DNA of 64,000 nucleotides, taken from Pandoraea iniqua (GTDB lineage: Bacteria > Pseudomonadota > Gammaproteobacteria > Burkholderiales > Burkholderiaceae). Below the pieces are notes generated by a model. It did not search any database. It saw nothing but the letters and a program-made list of their open reading frames with translations, and had not been told where the DNA came from. The position numbers and the translations under genes are program-made. Of the stretch, positions 1 to 8,373 are shown one piece after another (within the stretch, counting starts at the first letter, position 1; each line of letters begins with the position of its first letter). The stretch is taken from NCBI RefSeq assembly GCF_902459685.1, contig NZ_CABPSF010000001.1:434001-498000 (forward strand), written 5' to 3'.

Positions 1-335
1 TGACGCAAGCGCGCGCCATCGTGCTGATGCTGCTCGGTTTCGCCGAGAAGAACCCGGGCATGACCCGCGTGCTTACGGGCGAAGCGCTGGTGGGCGAGCA
101 CGAGCGTCTGCAAGAGCGCATGAACCAGCTGCTCGACCGTATCGAGGCGTCGCTGCGTCAGGTGCTGCGTCTGGCCGCCGCACAGGGCACGCTGCCGGAA
201 ACGTTCGACGCAAACTCGCGGGCCAACCTGCTCGTGTCGTACGTGCTGGGCCGCTGGCACCGTTTTGCCAAGAGTGGCTTCAAGCGCACGCCGACCGAAG
301 GCGCCGACCCGCAAGTTACGGCGCTGCTGCGCTAA
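1..335 (+). CDS. slmA: Nucleoid occlusion factor SlmA, TetR family (3' end only)
   Basis: The reading frame enters from the window edge and ends with TAA at 333-335; about 110 C-terminal residues are present. The segment FAEKNPGMTRVLTGEAL, followed by LQERMNQLLDRIEASLRQVLR and a terminal SxFKRTPT stretch, matches the ligand/dimerisation half of SlmA as I remember the E. coli protein. SlmA binds specific DNA sites and blocks FtsZ ring assembly over the nucleoid. The N-terminal helix-turn-helix lies outside the window, so DNA binding cannot be checked. An 11-bp stem-loop follows directly, so the gene probably ends its transcription unit before metX. Confidence 0.85.
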   Translation, partial: TQARAIVLMLLGFAEKNPGMTRVLTGEALVGEHERLQERMNQLLDRIEASLRQVLRLAAAQGTLPETFDANSRANLLVSYVLGRWHRFAKSGFKRTPTEGADPQVTALLR

Positions 336-344
336 GTGGCATCG

Positions 345-370
345 ATGGGCGAACGGCACCGTTCGCCCAT
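345..370 (+). terminator. Stem-loop after slmA
   Basis: An 11-bp perfect inverted repeat (ATGGGCGAACG at 345-355, CGTTCGCCCAT at 360-370) with a 4-nt loop lies 10 nt after the slmA stop. The following sequence (GCGTTTGTCC) has only a weak T-run, so termination may be partial. Confidence 0.6.
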
Positions 371-732
371 GCGTTTGTCCACGTGAGCACTTGACCGCTG
401 CCGGTACCTGACGTTCGCCCTCATGTATGGGGCATGTATGTGTCGGGCGCCGATTCCGCAGATTACGTTATACTTTTGCAACTCGTGATGAGCCGCTGCC
501 ATGCAGACGGTATTGTTACGATGACTGGCGCGCCGATTTGGTGACTCGATTGCGGGCGCGCGAGTGGCTTTGACAGGGGCTTGTTCCGTCGAAGGCACTC
601 AATACAAATGCGGCTAAAGAGGTCGTTCGCGCACCCCGCCCGTTTTTCGTCGACCCCTTTTCCCGCACAGAACGCCTAAGAAACGCTGCCGTTGTTACGG
701 ACAGCGCGACCGGCATGTTTCGGACAGGAAAT
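371..732. other. Intergenic region slmA-metX with no convincing gene
   Basis: About 360 nt without a supportable coding region. A TATACT hexamer at 469-474 and a TTGACA hexamer at 570-575 are visible, but neither has a well-spaced partner, so no promoter is assigned. I looked for a SAM-II type aptamer ahead of metX and did not find one. The reading frame from an ATG at 715 is in phase with metX and could extend it by six codons. Confidence 0.5.
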
Positions 733-1923
733 ATGGAATCGTCAATCGGAATCGTCACGCCACAGCGGATGCATTTTGCGCAGCCGCTGGCACTGCAAAA
801 CGGCAGCACCCTCGCGGGCTACGACCTGATGGTCGAGACCTACGGCGAGTTGAATGCCGATCGCAGCAACGCCGTGCTGGTGTGCCACGCGCTCAACGCG
901 TCGCACCACGTGGCGGGCATCGCCGCCGATAACCCCAAGGACATCGGCTGGTGGGACAACATGGTCGGGCCCGGCAAGCCGCTCGACACCAATCGCTTCT
1001 TCGTCATCGGGGTGAACAACCTCGGCTCGTGCTTCGGCTCGACCGGGCCGATGAGTCTCGATGAAGCCACGGGCACGCCCTACGGCGCCCGCTTCCCCGT
1101 CGTGACCGTCGAAGACTGGGTCAATGCGCAGGCGCGCGTGGCCGACGTGTTCGGTATCCAGAAATTCGCGGCAGTGATGGGCGGCAGCCTCGGCGGCATG
1201 CAGGCGCTGGCGTGGAGCATCATGTATCCCGAGCGTGTCGGGCACTGTCTGGTGATCGCGTCCACGCCGAAGCTCTCGGCACAGAACATCGCTTTCAACG
1301 AAGTGGCCCGCTCGGCCATTCTCTCCGACCCCGATTTCCATGGCGGCGACTACTACGCGCACGGTGTCGTGCCGCGTCGTGGCTTGCGTGTCGCGCGCAT
1401 GATCGGCCACATCACCTATCTCTCCGACGAAGACATGGCGACCAAGTTCGGCCGTGCGCTGCGTCGCGCGGAAGTGCTGGTCGATGGCGTGAAGGGGGCG
1501 GAAGGCGGCGCTGCCGCTCAGGACGACAGCTATCGCTTCAGCTTCGACGTGGAGTTCGAGGTGGAGTCGTACCTGCGCTATCAGGGCGACAAGTTTGCCG
1601 AGTACTTCGACGCCAACACGTATCTGTTGATCACGCGCGCGCTCGATTATTTCGACCCGGCCCGCACGGTCGGCGGCGACCTCTCGCGTGCGCTCGCCCA
1701 CACTACGGCCAAGTATCTGATCGTGTCGTTTGCGACCGACTGGCGCTTCGCACCGGCCCGCTCGCGTGAAATCGTCAAGGCGCTGCTCGATACGCGCCGC
1801 ACCGTGAGCTACGCCGAAATCGACGCGCCGCACGGCCACGACGCTTTCCTGCTGACCGATCCGCGCTATCACAATCTGGTGCGCGCTTATTACGAACGTA
1901 TCGCCGAGGAGGTGGGGGTATGA
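733..1923 (+). CDS. metX: Homoserine O-acyltransferase MetX
   Basis: Alpha/beta-hydrolase-fold enzyme that acylates the hydroxyl of L-homoserine (acetyl or succinyl transfer) at the start of methionine synthesis. Seen: [12 protein letters not shown] near the N-terminus, an oxyanion-type segment [10 protein letters not shown], the nucleophile elbow [11 protein letters not shown] with its serine, and a C-terminal [10 protein letters not shown] carrying the catalytic histidine. The 396-residue length is normal. The start at 733 ([13 protein letters not shown]) fits the family; ATG 715 is in frame six codons upstream and neither has a strong ribosome site. The stop overlaps the metW start (ATGA), so MetX and MetW are translationally coupled, as in many proteobacteria. 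Whether the acyl donor is acetyl-CoA or succinyl-CoA cannot be decided from motifs alone. Confidence 0.93.
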   Translation: MESSIGIVTPQRMHFAQPLALQNGSTLAGYDLMVETYGELNADRSNAVLVCHALNASHHVAGIAADNPKDIGWWDNMVGPGKPLDTNRFFVIGVNNLGSCFGSTGPMSLDEATGTPYGARFPVVTVEDWVNAQARVADVFGIQKFAAVMGGSLGGMQALAWSIMYPERVGHCLVIASTPKLSAQNIAFNEVARSAILSDPDFHGGDYYAHGVVPRRGLRVARMIGHITYLSDEDMATKFGRALRRAEVLVDGVKGAEGGAAAQDDSYRFSFDVEFEVESYLRYQGDKFAEYFDANTYLLITRALDYFDPARTVGGDLSRALAHTTAKYLIVSFATDWRFAPARSREIVKALLDTRRTVSYAEIDAPHGHDAFLLTDPRYHNLVRAYYERIAEEVGV

Positions 1924-2594
1924 GCCAGTCCACGGAACCGTCCAAGACGCCCACGACCAGTGCGCAAGCCGCACGTCTCGCGGCATCGGGCAATCAGATT
2001 ACGGCGTCGCTCGCCGACCGCGCCGACTTCCGCGTGATCGCACGCTGGATCGAGCCGGGCTCACAGGTGCTCGATCTCGGATGCAGCGACGGCTCGCTGC
2101 TGCGTCTGCTGGTCGACGAACTCGACGTGAGCGGCTACGGCATCGAGATCGACGACGCGGGCGTGCTGGCCTCGTCCAAGCGCGGCATCAACGTCATTCA
2201 GCAGAATATGGAAGGCGGGCTCGCGCTGTTCGAAGACAACAGCTTCGACACGGTCATCCTGTCGCAGACGCTGCAAACCATTCACCGCACGGCAGATATT
2301 CTGCGCGAGACGGTGCGGGTGGGCCGCGAAGCCATCGTGTCGTTCCCGAATTTCGGCTACTGGCCGCATCGGCTGTCGGTGTTACAGGGCCGGATGCCGG
2401 TGTCGAAGAGCCTGCCGTTCCAGTGGCACAACACGCCGAACGTGCGGGTGCTGACGATCAAAGATTTCGAAGCGCTGGCCCCCGAAGTCGGCGTGGAGAT
2501 TCTGGATCGCGCGGTGCTGCATAACGGGCGTCTCGTGTCGGTGGGCGCGAACTGGCGTGGTAGTCTTGCGGTCTATCGCGTCAAGCGTTCCTGA
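1920..2594 (+). CDS. metW: Methionine biosynthesis protein MetW
   Basis: Class I SAM-dependent methyltransferase-fold protein of 224 residues that accompanies MetX in methionine synthesis; its partner role (stimulating MetX) is known from other proteobacteria. Seen: a glycine-rich SAM motif [12 protein letters not shown] near residues 49-60, an acidic residue after the second strand ([10 protein letters not shown]), [14 protein letters not shown], and the conserved [13 protein letters not shown]. It starts in the ATGA overlap with metX. The first 30 residues are polar and probably disordered. High confidence from context and motifs. Confidence 0.93.
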   Translation: MSQSTEPSKTPTTSAQAARLAASGNQITASLADRADFRVIARWIEPGSQVLDLGCSDGSLLRLLVDELDVSGYGIEIDDAGVLASSKRGINVIQQNMEGGLALFEDNSFDTVILSQTLQTIHRTADILRETVRVGREAIVSFPNFGYWPHRLSVLQGRMPVSKSLPFQWHNTPNVRVLTIKDFEALAPEVGVEILDRAVLHNGRLVSVGANWRGSLAVYRVKRS

Positions 2595-2719
2595 ACCGAC
2601 GGTTGCGGCGGCGGGGCGGCGCGCCGGGTGCTCCTGATTCGACGTCGACAACGATCGACGCACGGGAGCGAGGGGCGGAGGCCGTTCGTCGCGCGCAGCC
2701 GGCCCCAATTGTCCTGTCC

Positions 2720-4030
2720 ATGACCGATTCGATGCCGCCCGACGACGGGCGAGTGTTCCACCCCACGCGGATGATCATCTGCGTGATTCTCGGCTTCACC
2801 TCCGGCTTGCCGTTGTTCATTCTGCTCAATCTCGTGCAGGCGTGGCTGCGCAGCGAGCAGGTGGACCTCAAGGCGATCGGCCTGTTTGCGCTGATTCAAT
2901 TCCCCTACACATGGAAGTTTCTGTGGGCGCCGCTCATGGATCGCTTCGCGCCGAATCTGTTCGGGTGGAAGCCCGGGCGCCGGCGTGGCTGGATGTTCGT
3001 CACGCAGTTGCTCGTGGCCGGGGCCGTGGCGCTGATGGGGACGTACTCGCCGCAACGCGATCTGATGACGATTGCCGCGCTCGCGGCGGCGCTTGCGTTC
3101 TTCAGTGCGAGTCTCGACATCTGTCTCGATGCCTACCGCCGCGAGTTGCTCTCCGACCGGGAGCAGGGGCTGGGCACGGCGATGCACGTGAACGCGTACA
3201 AGGTGGCCGGGCTGGTGCCCGGGTCGCTCGCGCTGATCATGGCCGATCATCTGCCGTGGTCGCAGGTGTTCTTCGTGACGGCCGCATTCATGCTGCCGGG
3301 GCTGGTGATGACGCTGGTCGTCAAGGAACCGGCCATTCGCGGCACGCCGCCCAAGACGCTGCGCGAAGCGGTGGTCGAGCCGTTCCATGAGTTCGTAACG
3401 CGCGGTGGCTGGACGAAAGCGCTGCTGGTGCTCGCGTTCATCTTCTTGTACAAGCTGGGCGATTCGATGGCGACGTCGCTGGCGACGTCGTTCTATCTGG
3501 ATCTGGGTTTCACCAAGACGCAGATTGGCGTCGTAGCGAAGGCCACGAGCCTGTGGGCGAGCGTGGCCGGCGGGATCATCGGCGGTATCTGGCTGATCAA
3601 GCTAGGCATCAACCGCGGGCTGTGGGTGTTCGGCGTGCTGCAACTGGTGTCGGTGCTCGGCTTCGCGTGGCTGGCAGAAGCCGGCGCCGTGGTGGCGGGA
3701 CTCGGCGCGGTGATCGCGTTCGAGGCGTTCACGGCGGGGCTGGGGACGGCGGCATTTACGGCGTACATCGCTCGCACGACGGACCCGCGCTACACCGCGA
3801 CGCAATTCGCCCTGTTCACCAGTCTCGCCTCCGTGCCGCGCACGTTTGCGAACGCGGGCACGGGGTACATCGTGGATGGGGTGGGCTGGCTGACGTTCTT
3901 CCTGATCTGCACTGTGCTGGCGGTGCCCGGCATGCTGCTGCTGCCGAAGGTCGCGCCTTGGGGCGCAGACGATGCAGGCGATGCGGACGATGCCGACGAT
4001 GAGGGCAGCGTCGCTCAGACGCCGCGATAG
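2720..4030 (+). CDS. ampG: AmpG-like muropeptide MFS transporter
   Basis: Inner-membrane transporter of the AmpG branch of the major facilitator superfamily, which imports anhydro-muropeptides from cell-wall turnover for recycling and, in some species, beta-lactamase signalling. Seen: ILGFTSGLPLFILLNLVQAWL in the first helix, LIQFPYTWKFLWAPLMDR after helix 2, GRRRGWM in the loop, FFSASLDICLDAYRRELL in helix 4/5, and about twelve hydrophobic segments over 436 residues. The ATG at 2720 is chosen because the reading frame upstream (from 2603) encodes an arginine/proline-rich, non-membrane stretch. The acidic C-terminal tail (DDAGDADDADDEG) is low-complexity. The 3' end overlaps the convergent gene at 4015 by 16 nt. 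Confidence 0.85.
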   Translation: MTDSMPPDDGRVFHPTRMIICVILGFTSGLPLFILLNLVQAWLRSEQVDLKAIGLFALIQFPYTWKFLWAPLMDRFAPNLFGWKPGRRRGWMFVTQLLVAGAVALMGTYSPQRDLMTIAALAAALAFFSASLDICLDAYRRELLSDREQGLGTAMHVNAYKVAGLVPGSLALIMADHLPWSQVFFVTAAFMLPGLVMTLVVKEPAIRGTPPKTLREAVVEPFHEFVTRGGWTKALLVLAFIFLYKLGDSMATSLATSFYLDLGFTKTQIGVVAKATSLWASVAGGIIGGIWLIKLGINRGLWVFGVLQLVSVLGFAWLAEAGAVVAGLGAVIAFEAFTAGLGTAAFTAYIARTTDPRYTATQFALFTSLASVPRTFANAGTGYIVDGVGWLTFFLICTVLAVPGMLLLPKVAPWGADDAGDADDADDEGSVAQTPR

Positions 4031-4752
4031 GCCACCTTCTGGCGCTTGACCACTTGTGTGGCGAAGTCCGCATCGGGCGGAATCGGCTCCCAGAAGAAGT
4101 CGCGCTGGAAGATCGGCAGGAAGTTGAATTTCCGCGAGCGGAAGATGCCCCGGTTGCGTTTGAATTCGCTATACCGATCGCCCGTGAACTGTCGGTTCAC
4201 CGAGGTGAAGGGCAGCAGACGCTCCGCGATGTCCGGGAAGTCGAACTTCGGATAGTCTTTCGCGAGCGTCTCCAGCACGTCGAACTGATCCTGGCCGATG
4301 ACCTGAATCGCCGTCTCCGGCATGGCGTAGCGCTGTGCCCACATGACGTGCCAGCCCGACTGGGTGTCATTGATGAAGTCGACGATCTGCTGGCTCAGCG
4401 TGTAGGCATCGGATTCGATGTGCACGATCTTGTCGGCACCCATGGCGCGCGCGAGCGTCACCGAGTGCAGAAAGCTGCGCCACCATCCGGGGTAGAGGCT
4501 CATGCTCTGGCGCCCCAGATTGTTCTCGAAGCGCACGATGGCGTGCACGTCGTCATGCGCCGAGAGGTCGCTGCCGGCGGGCACCGTACGGACGAGCCCG
4601 GCCGGCGGGAGATACGGCGAGCCGTCGTCGATCATCACCATCTTGTCGGCGTGGATCGGTCCGTTCCGGTAGAAGTCGAGCCAGCGCTGATACCGTTGCT
4701 GCCAAGCCTCGGCATCCTTCATGTAGCAAGTACAAAACAACAGGGTCTTCAT
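4015..4752 (-). CDS. Uncharacterised protein, possible GT-A-type glycosyltransferase
   Basis: A 245-residue soluble protein that I do not recognise by name. Seen: an N-terminal TLLFCTCY strand, MVMIDDGSPY, and a VHIESDAYTLSQQ segment that looks like the metal-binding acidic motif of GT-A folds. The C-terminal third is basic and aromatic (RNRGIFRSRKFNFLPIFQRDFFW). There is no signal peptide or membrane segment. It is transcribed away from the exonuclease gene's 3' end and overlaps ampG by 16 nt at its own 3' end. The glycosyltransferase suggestion is an inference from the fold-like motifs only. Confidence 0.6.
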   Translation of the reverse strand: MKTLLFCTCYMKDAEAWQQRYQRWLDFYRNGPIHADKMVMIDDGSPYLPPAGLVRTVPAGSDLSAHDDVHAIVRFENNLGRQSMSLYPGWWRSFLHSVTLARAMGADKIVHIESDAYTLSQQIVDFINDTQSGWHVMWAQRYAMPETAIQVIGQDQFDVLETLAKDYPKFDFPDIAERLLPFTSVNRQFTGDRYSEFKRNRGIFRSRKFNFLPIFQRDFFWEPIPPDADFATQVVKRQKVAYRGV

Positions 4753-4763
4753 CGGGCGATCCG

Positions 4764-5537
4764 TTACAGCGCGTGATCGTAGTCAATGATCAGCGGTGCG
4801 TGATCGCTGAACTTGATGTCGCGGAAGACGGACGTGGTTTTGGCCTTGCCGGCGATGCCCGGCGTGGCGATCTGGTAGTCGATGCGCCACCCGACGTTCT
4901 TCGCATACGCCTGCCCGCGGTTGCTCCACCACGTGTATTGCTCCGCGCGCTGATCCAGCGTACGGAAGACGTCCACATAGCCGTGGTCGTCGAACAGTTG
5001 CGTGAGCCATGCGCGCTCTTCCGGCAGGAAACCCGAGTTCTTCAGATTGCCCTTCCAGTTCTTGATGTCGATTTCCTTGTGCGCGATGTTCACGTCGCCG
5101 CACAACACGACTTCGCGCCCGGCGGCTTTCAACGCCAGCAAGTGCGGCATGAAGTCGGCCATGAAGCGGAACTTGGCCGCCTGACGTTCTTCACCGCTCG
5201 AGCCCGACGGGATGTACACCGAAATCACCGACAGGTTGCCGTAGCGCACTTCGACATAACGCCCTTCGGCGTCGAACTCTTGCTGACCCCAGCCGATCAC
5301 GATGTCGTCGGGCTCGCGGCGCACGTACACGCCTGCACCGCTGTAGCCTTTCTTCTCGGCGTAGTGGAAGTAGCCCTGATAGTCGTGCGGCTTGAGAAAG
5401 TCCGGCGTCATGTCCGGCAGTTGTGCCTTGATTTCCTGCACACACAGGATATCGGCGTCCTGATTGCCGAACCACTCGAAAAAGCCCTTCTTGGAGGCCG
5501 ATCGCACGCCGTTCAGATTCGCGGTGATGATGCGCAT
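4764..5537 (-). CDS. xthA: Exodeoxyribonuclease III (AP endonuclease)
   Basis: Mg-dependent endonuclease/exonuclease/phosphatase-fold enzyme (257 aa) that cleaves DNA at abasic sites in base-excision repair. Seen in order: RIITANLNGVRSA (metal-binding Asn), ILCVQEIKAQ (catalytic Glu), GYSGAGVYVR, VYIPSGSSG, LCGDVNIAHKEID (Asp/Asn pair), and the terminal FSDHAPLIIDY (Asp-His). Start chosen at 5537 (MRIITANLNG); the frame continues 19 codons upstream, but that stretch lacks family similarity. The gene sits with its back to the LysR gene and is followed after 11 nt by the gene at 4015-4752. Confidence 0.92.
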   Translation of the reverse strand: MRIITANLNGVRSASKKGFFEWFGNQDADILCVQEIKAQLPDMTPDFLKPHDYQGYFHYAEKKGYSGAGVYVRREPDDIVIGWGQQEFDAEGRYVEVRYGNLSVISVYIPSGSSGEERQAAKFRFMADFMPHLLALKAAGREVVLCGDVNIAHKEIDIKNWKGNLKNSGFLPEERAWLTQLFDDHGYVDVFRTLDQRAEQYTWWSNRGQAYAKNVGWRIDYQIATPGIAGKAKTTSVFRDIKFSDHAPLIIDYDHAL

Positions 5538-5663
5538 AGGTATCGATGTGCCGCGCTCGTCGCGCGGCCGGGGGGAAGAATTTGTAAGCGGCAAGGATAC
5601 CGCAATCGTTTGAAGGCGGGCGTCGTTGGCCGCGCGTGGATGCCGTGTCGGCCTGTCAGCGTG

Positions 5664-6626
5664 TCAGCGCGCAGGCTGGCGCCGTGTGGCGCCCGCAATC
5701 GCCGCTTGTGCCGCCTTGACGTCGCCGTCACCGCCGGGGCCGAGGATGTCGCGCGCGAGCGCGAGCCAACGGCGCGCTGCATGCGAGAGATAAGAATCGC
5801 GTCGCCACGCCATCGCGAGATCCCACGGAATCTCCGGATCGCGGATATCCGCGATGACGAAGCGCTTCGGATCGAGCCGCGCGCAGAACGGCTCGGGCAG
5901 CAAGGCAATGCCGACGCCGTTATCGACCATCGACGCAATGAAGTCCCACTGGCTTGAGCGTCCGGCAATCTTCGGCGTGAAGCCCGCCCGCCGGCACGCC
6001 GCAATCACGAATTCCGACAGCGCGAAGCCTTCGCCATAAAACACGAACGGCTCGTCGCGAAGCTCGCCCAGCCCGACCGAGGCGCGGCCTTCCCACGACG
6101 ACTCACGCGGTGCGATCAAGCGCAACTGGTAATGGCACACCGGGAGCACGTCGAGAATCGCCGGGTCGATCGGCAGCAGCACGGCACCCAGTTCGATGTC
6201 GCCCGCCAGCAGCGCCTGCTCGATGGCCCGGGAGCCGGTCTCGAACAACTTCATTTCGATATCCGGATAGTGCTGGTGAAAGGCCCCGATCACCGGGATG
6301 AACAGATCGCCACCGAGTGGCGGAATGCCGATCGACAGTTCACCGCGCGCGACCGACTCCAGATCCGACAGCTCCTGTTGCAAACGGGCGTAGGCGGCGA
6401 GCACGTCCTGACCGCGCTCGAACACCACCCGGCCGGCGTCGGTGAGTTGCAGCCGGCGGCCCATGCCGCGCTCTTCTCGCAGCATGAGCGGCGTGCCGAG
6501 CTCGTCTTCGAGCGCCTTGACCATTTTGCTCACCGTTGGCTGCGTGACAAAGAGCGCTTCGGCCGCCGCCGTGAAGCTCTGCTGTCGCACAACTTCCACA
6601 AATCCTCGCAAGGCACGCAGTTCCAT
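5664..6626 (-). CDS. LysR-family regulator, probable CidR
   Basis: LysR-type transcriptional regulator of 320 residues. The N-terminal winged helix-turn-helix reads FVEVVRQQSFTAAAEALFVTQPTVSKMVKALEDELG; the rest is a periplasmic-binding-like effector domain. It is transcribed away from a cidA/cidB-type gene pair with a 198-bp AT-rich spacer between the starts, the usual arrangement for a LysR regulator controlling its neighbour. In the CidR family the inducing signal relates to acetate and overflow metabolism; that is family knowledge, not shown here. Two perfect inverted repeats in the spacer (6643-6657 and 6722-6736) are candidate binding sites. Confidence 0.85.
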   Translation of the reverse strand: MELRALRGFVEVVRQQSFTAAAEALFVTQPTVSKMVKALEDELGTPLMLREERGMGRRLQLTDAGRVVFERGQDVLAAYARLQQELSDLESVARGELSIGIPPLGGDLFIPVIGAFHQHYPDIEMKLFETGSRAIEQALLAGDIELGAVLLPIDPAILDVLPVCHYQLRLIAPRESSWEGRASVGLGELRDEPFVFYGEGFALSEFVIAACRRAGFTPKIAGRSSQWDFIASMVDNGVGIALLPEPFCARLDPKRFVIADIRDPEIPWDLAMAWRRDSYLSHAARRWLALARDILGPGGDGDVKAAQAAIAGATRRQPAR

Positions 6627-6642
6627 TTCGGGGCTCCCGATT

Positions 6643-6657
6643 GCACCATTTTGGTGC
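6643..6657. promoter_or_regulatory. Inverted repeat in lysR-cidA spacer, candidate operator
   Basis: GCACCA-TTT-TGGTGC is a perfect 6-3-6 inverted repeat, 17 nt upstream of the LysR start codon. The position suits autorepression of the regulator gene. Assignment to that protein is inferred from location only. Confidence 0.4.
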
Positions 6658-6721
6658 TAAAGGCCGGAAAGCCCCGCCAGATAAGGCTTTCTCATGCACT
6701 ATTAGGGTTAATACTTAAATT

Positions 6722-6736
6722 ATTCCAATTTGGAAT
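6722..6736. promoter_or_regulatory. Inverted repeat in lysR-cidA spacer, candidate LysR box
   Basis: ATTCCAA-T-TTGGAAT is a perfect 7-1-7 inverted repeat with the dyad and A/T content typical of LysR boxes. It lies about 90 nt before the cidA-like start, and a TATACT hexamer at 6782-6787 could be the -10 of that gene. A role in activation is inferred. Confidence 0.45.
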
Positions 6737-6824
6737 CGATTTGATAATTGTAATTCATTATATTTATGTTGCAGCGCTTCCTATACTGCACTCCATGTTG
6801 ATGCAAAACCCTAGGGAGAGTGCC

Positions 6825-7283
6825 ATGACCAAGATGATCGCCAGCCGTCTGTATAGCCGCAGCAAGCGCGCCGTGGACGTGGTGTGGCAGATCGCCCTGC
6901 TCACCGGCATTTATCTGGTGGCGGATGCTGCGGCGCGTCATTTTAATTTGCCCCTGCCGGGTGGTGTGCTCGGCTTGTTCGCCGTAGTCGGTCTGCTCAT
7001 GAGCGGCGTGCTCAAGGCCGACAAGATCAAGCGCGGCGCCGACTGGTTTCTGGCCGAGATGATTCTCTTCTTCGTGCCGATGGTCGCCGCCGTCATGCAA
7101 TACACCGATCTGCTGCGCCACGAAGGCCTGCAACTGCTCGCCGTGATCGGCGTGGGCACCGTGCTCGTGATGGTCTCGACGGCACTGGCCGTGGATCTCG
7201 CCTGCCGCGCCGAGCGCCGCATGAAGGCCGCCTTCGTGCGCCTGCCGGCACGCCGCGCCGCACACGCTCACGACGTTCGCTGA
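6825..7283 (+). CDS. CidA/LrgA family holin-like membrane protein
   Basis: Small inner-membrane protein (152 aa) of the CidA/LrgA family. These holin-like proteins are linked to murein hydrolase export, programmed lysis and carbon-overflow transport. Seen: four hydrophobic segments, the family core LPLPGGVLGLFAVVGLLM, and IKRGADWFLAEMILFFVP. Start at 6825 (MTKMIASRLYSRSKRAVD) has an AGGGAG ribosome site 7 nt upstream. The C-terminus is basic and alanine-rich. It is followed after 123 nt by the LrgB-family partner; the pair almost certainly works as one unit under the divergent LysR regulator. Confidence 0.88.
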   Translation: MTKMIASRLYSRSKRAVDVVWQIALLTGIYLVADAAARHFNLPLPGGVLGLFAVVGLLMSGVLKADKIKRGADWFLAEMILFFVPMVAAVMQYTDLLRHEGLQLLAVIGVGTVLVMVSTALAVDLACRAERRMKAAFVRLPARRAAHAHDVR

Positions 7284-7406
7284 TTGTTGATCGTTGCTAA
7301 TCGCCGCTAATGGCGCCTGACGGCTCGCTCGCTTCACTTCGATAGTGGCAGCGGGCGCCGCGGGTGGCGCCACAACGCCAGCCTTAATCTCTCGCCGGAT
7401 ACTGTC

Positions 7407-8090
7407 ATGAATCATACGGCGCTGCTTCTGCTCGCTCTTACGGTGGTCTTCTACTACGTGTCGAAGCGTCTTTACGCGCGCTTCGGCAAGGTGTGGCTCG
7501 GCCCGGCCATTCTCGCGCCGGTGCTGCTCATCGCCGTGATGGTCGGCGGCGATATCTCGTACACCACTTACATCTCGGATTCGCGCTGGCTCGTCTGGCT
7601 GCTCGGCCCCACGACCATCGCGTTCGCCGTGCCGATCTACGAACATCGCGACATCATTCGCCGTCACGCATTTGCGCTCACCGTGGGCGTGCTCGTCGCG
7701 ATGATCGTGGCGGTCGGCAGCTCGTTCGTGCTGGCGCGTCTGTTTGAGTTGCCGCCGGAAATGGCGCGCAGTCTGCTCGCCCGGTCGATCTCGACGCCGT
7801 TTGCGCTCGTGGTCTCCGACAAGGTCGGCGGCTCGCGCGATCTGGTGGGGTTGTTCGTGATCGTCACCGGCTTCATCGGCATGTTGCTAGGCGAGGCGCT
7901 CTTGTCGTGGCTGCCGTTGCGTACCCGCATGGCGCGTGGCGCGCCGTTCGGCGCCGGGGCGCACGGGTTCGGCACGGCCAAGGCGCGCCAGATCGGCAGC
8001 GAAGAGGGCGTGGTCGCGAGCCTCGTGATGATGATCAACGGCATCGTGATGGTGTTCGCCGCGCCGCTGCTTACGCACTTGCCGATCTGA
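7407..8090 (+). CDS. CidB/LrgB family membrane protein
   Basis: Integral membrane protein (227 aa) of the LrgB/CidB family, partner of the upstream CidA/LrgA protein. Seen: several hydrophobic helices, the family-typical LLGPTTIAFAVPIYEHRDIIRRH, the SARSIS-like segment LLARSISTPFALVVSDKVGGS, and the GAHGFGTAKARQIGSEEG loop before the last helix. Length is normal. A strong stem-loop terminator follows within 7 nt of the stop codon. Confidence 0.9.
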   Translation: MNHTALLLLALTVVFYYVSKRLYARFGKVWLGPAILAPVLLIAVMVGGDISYTTYISDSRWLVWLLGPTTIAFAVPIYEHRDIIRRHAFALTVGVLVAMIVAVGSSFVLARLFELPPEMARSLLARSISTPFALVVSDKVGGSRDLVGLFVIVTGFIGMLLGEALLSWLPLRTRMARGAPFGAGAHGFGTAKARQIGSEEGVVASLVMMINGIVMVFAAPLLTHLPI

Positions 8091-8096
8091 TGATGG

Positions 8097-8125
8097 GAAG
8101 GTGCACCGCGTGCACCTTCTTCGCC
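8097..8125 (+). terminator. Terminator after cidB-type gene
   Basis: GAAGGTGCA (8097-8105) pairs with TGCACCTTC (8111-8119) around a CCGCG loop, followed by TTCGCC. A 9-bp perfect stem right after the stop codon. The T-tract is short. Confidence 0.6.
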
Positions 8126-8199
8126 GTTCCTCCTGCTGTTGCTCCCCCAAAAAATAACCCTTCGAACGTCGCCCCTGACCCGACGCGCCGCATGAGTTT

Positions 8200-8208
8200 T
8201 GCTACAAT
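8200..8208 (+). promoter_or_regulatory. Extended -10 promoter for the ahcY leader
   Basis: TGCTACAAT is an extended -10 element (TG-N-TACAAT). It lies 8 nt before the first stem of the SAH aptamer, so the transcript would begin essentially with the riboswitch. No good -35 is visible, which extended -10 promoters do not require. Confidence 0.55.
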
Positions 8209-8216
8209 GCGCCAGT

Positions 8217-8340
8217 CTTGAGGAGCGTTGCGACAGCGGATACCGCTGCCAGGCTCAAGATCCTTCCCATTGGCCCCCGCCGGCCCCCGGTTTCCCCCGG
8301 ATAGTTCGGCGCGTAAGCCCCAAGAACGGCGCTCACGTCC
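8217..8340 (+). ncRNA. S-adenosylhomocysteine (SAH) riboswitch
   Basis: Upstream of ahcY the leader contains the conserved SAH aptamer elements as I know them: GAGGAGCGTTGCGAC, GCCAGGCTC and AACGGCGCTCAC. Pairings can be traced directly. P1: CTTGAG (8217-8222) with CTCAAG (8254-8259). Inner helix: CAGCGG (8234-8239) with CCGCTG (8243-8248). Pseudoknot: GAGCG (8223-8227) with CGCTC (8330-8334). SAH riboswitches raise expression when SAH accumulates, so that AhcY removes this methyltransferase inhibitor. The 3' boundary is approximate; an AAGGAGG ribosome site follows at 8363-8369. Confidence 0.93.
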
Positions 8341-8373
8341 CAACTATCTAGACATTTAGAGAAAGGAGGCGTG

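Noticed and set aside
371-732. A SAM-sensing riboswitch upstream of metX
   Set aside because: None of the conserved SAM-II or SAM-I elements could be traced in the spacer.
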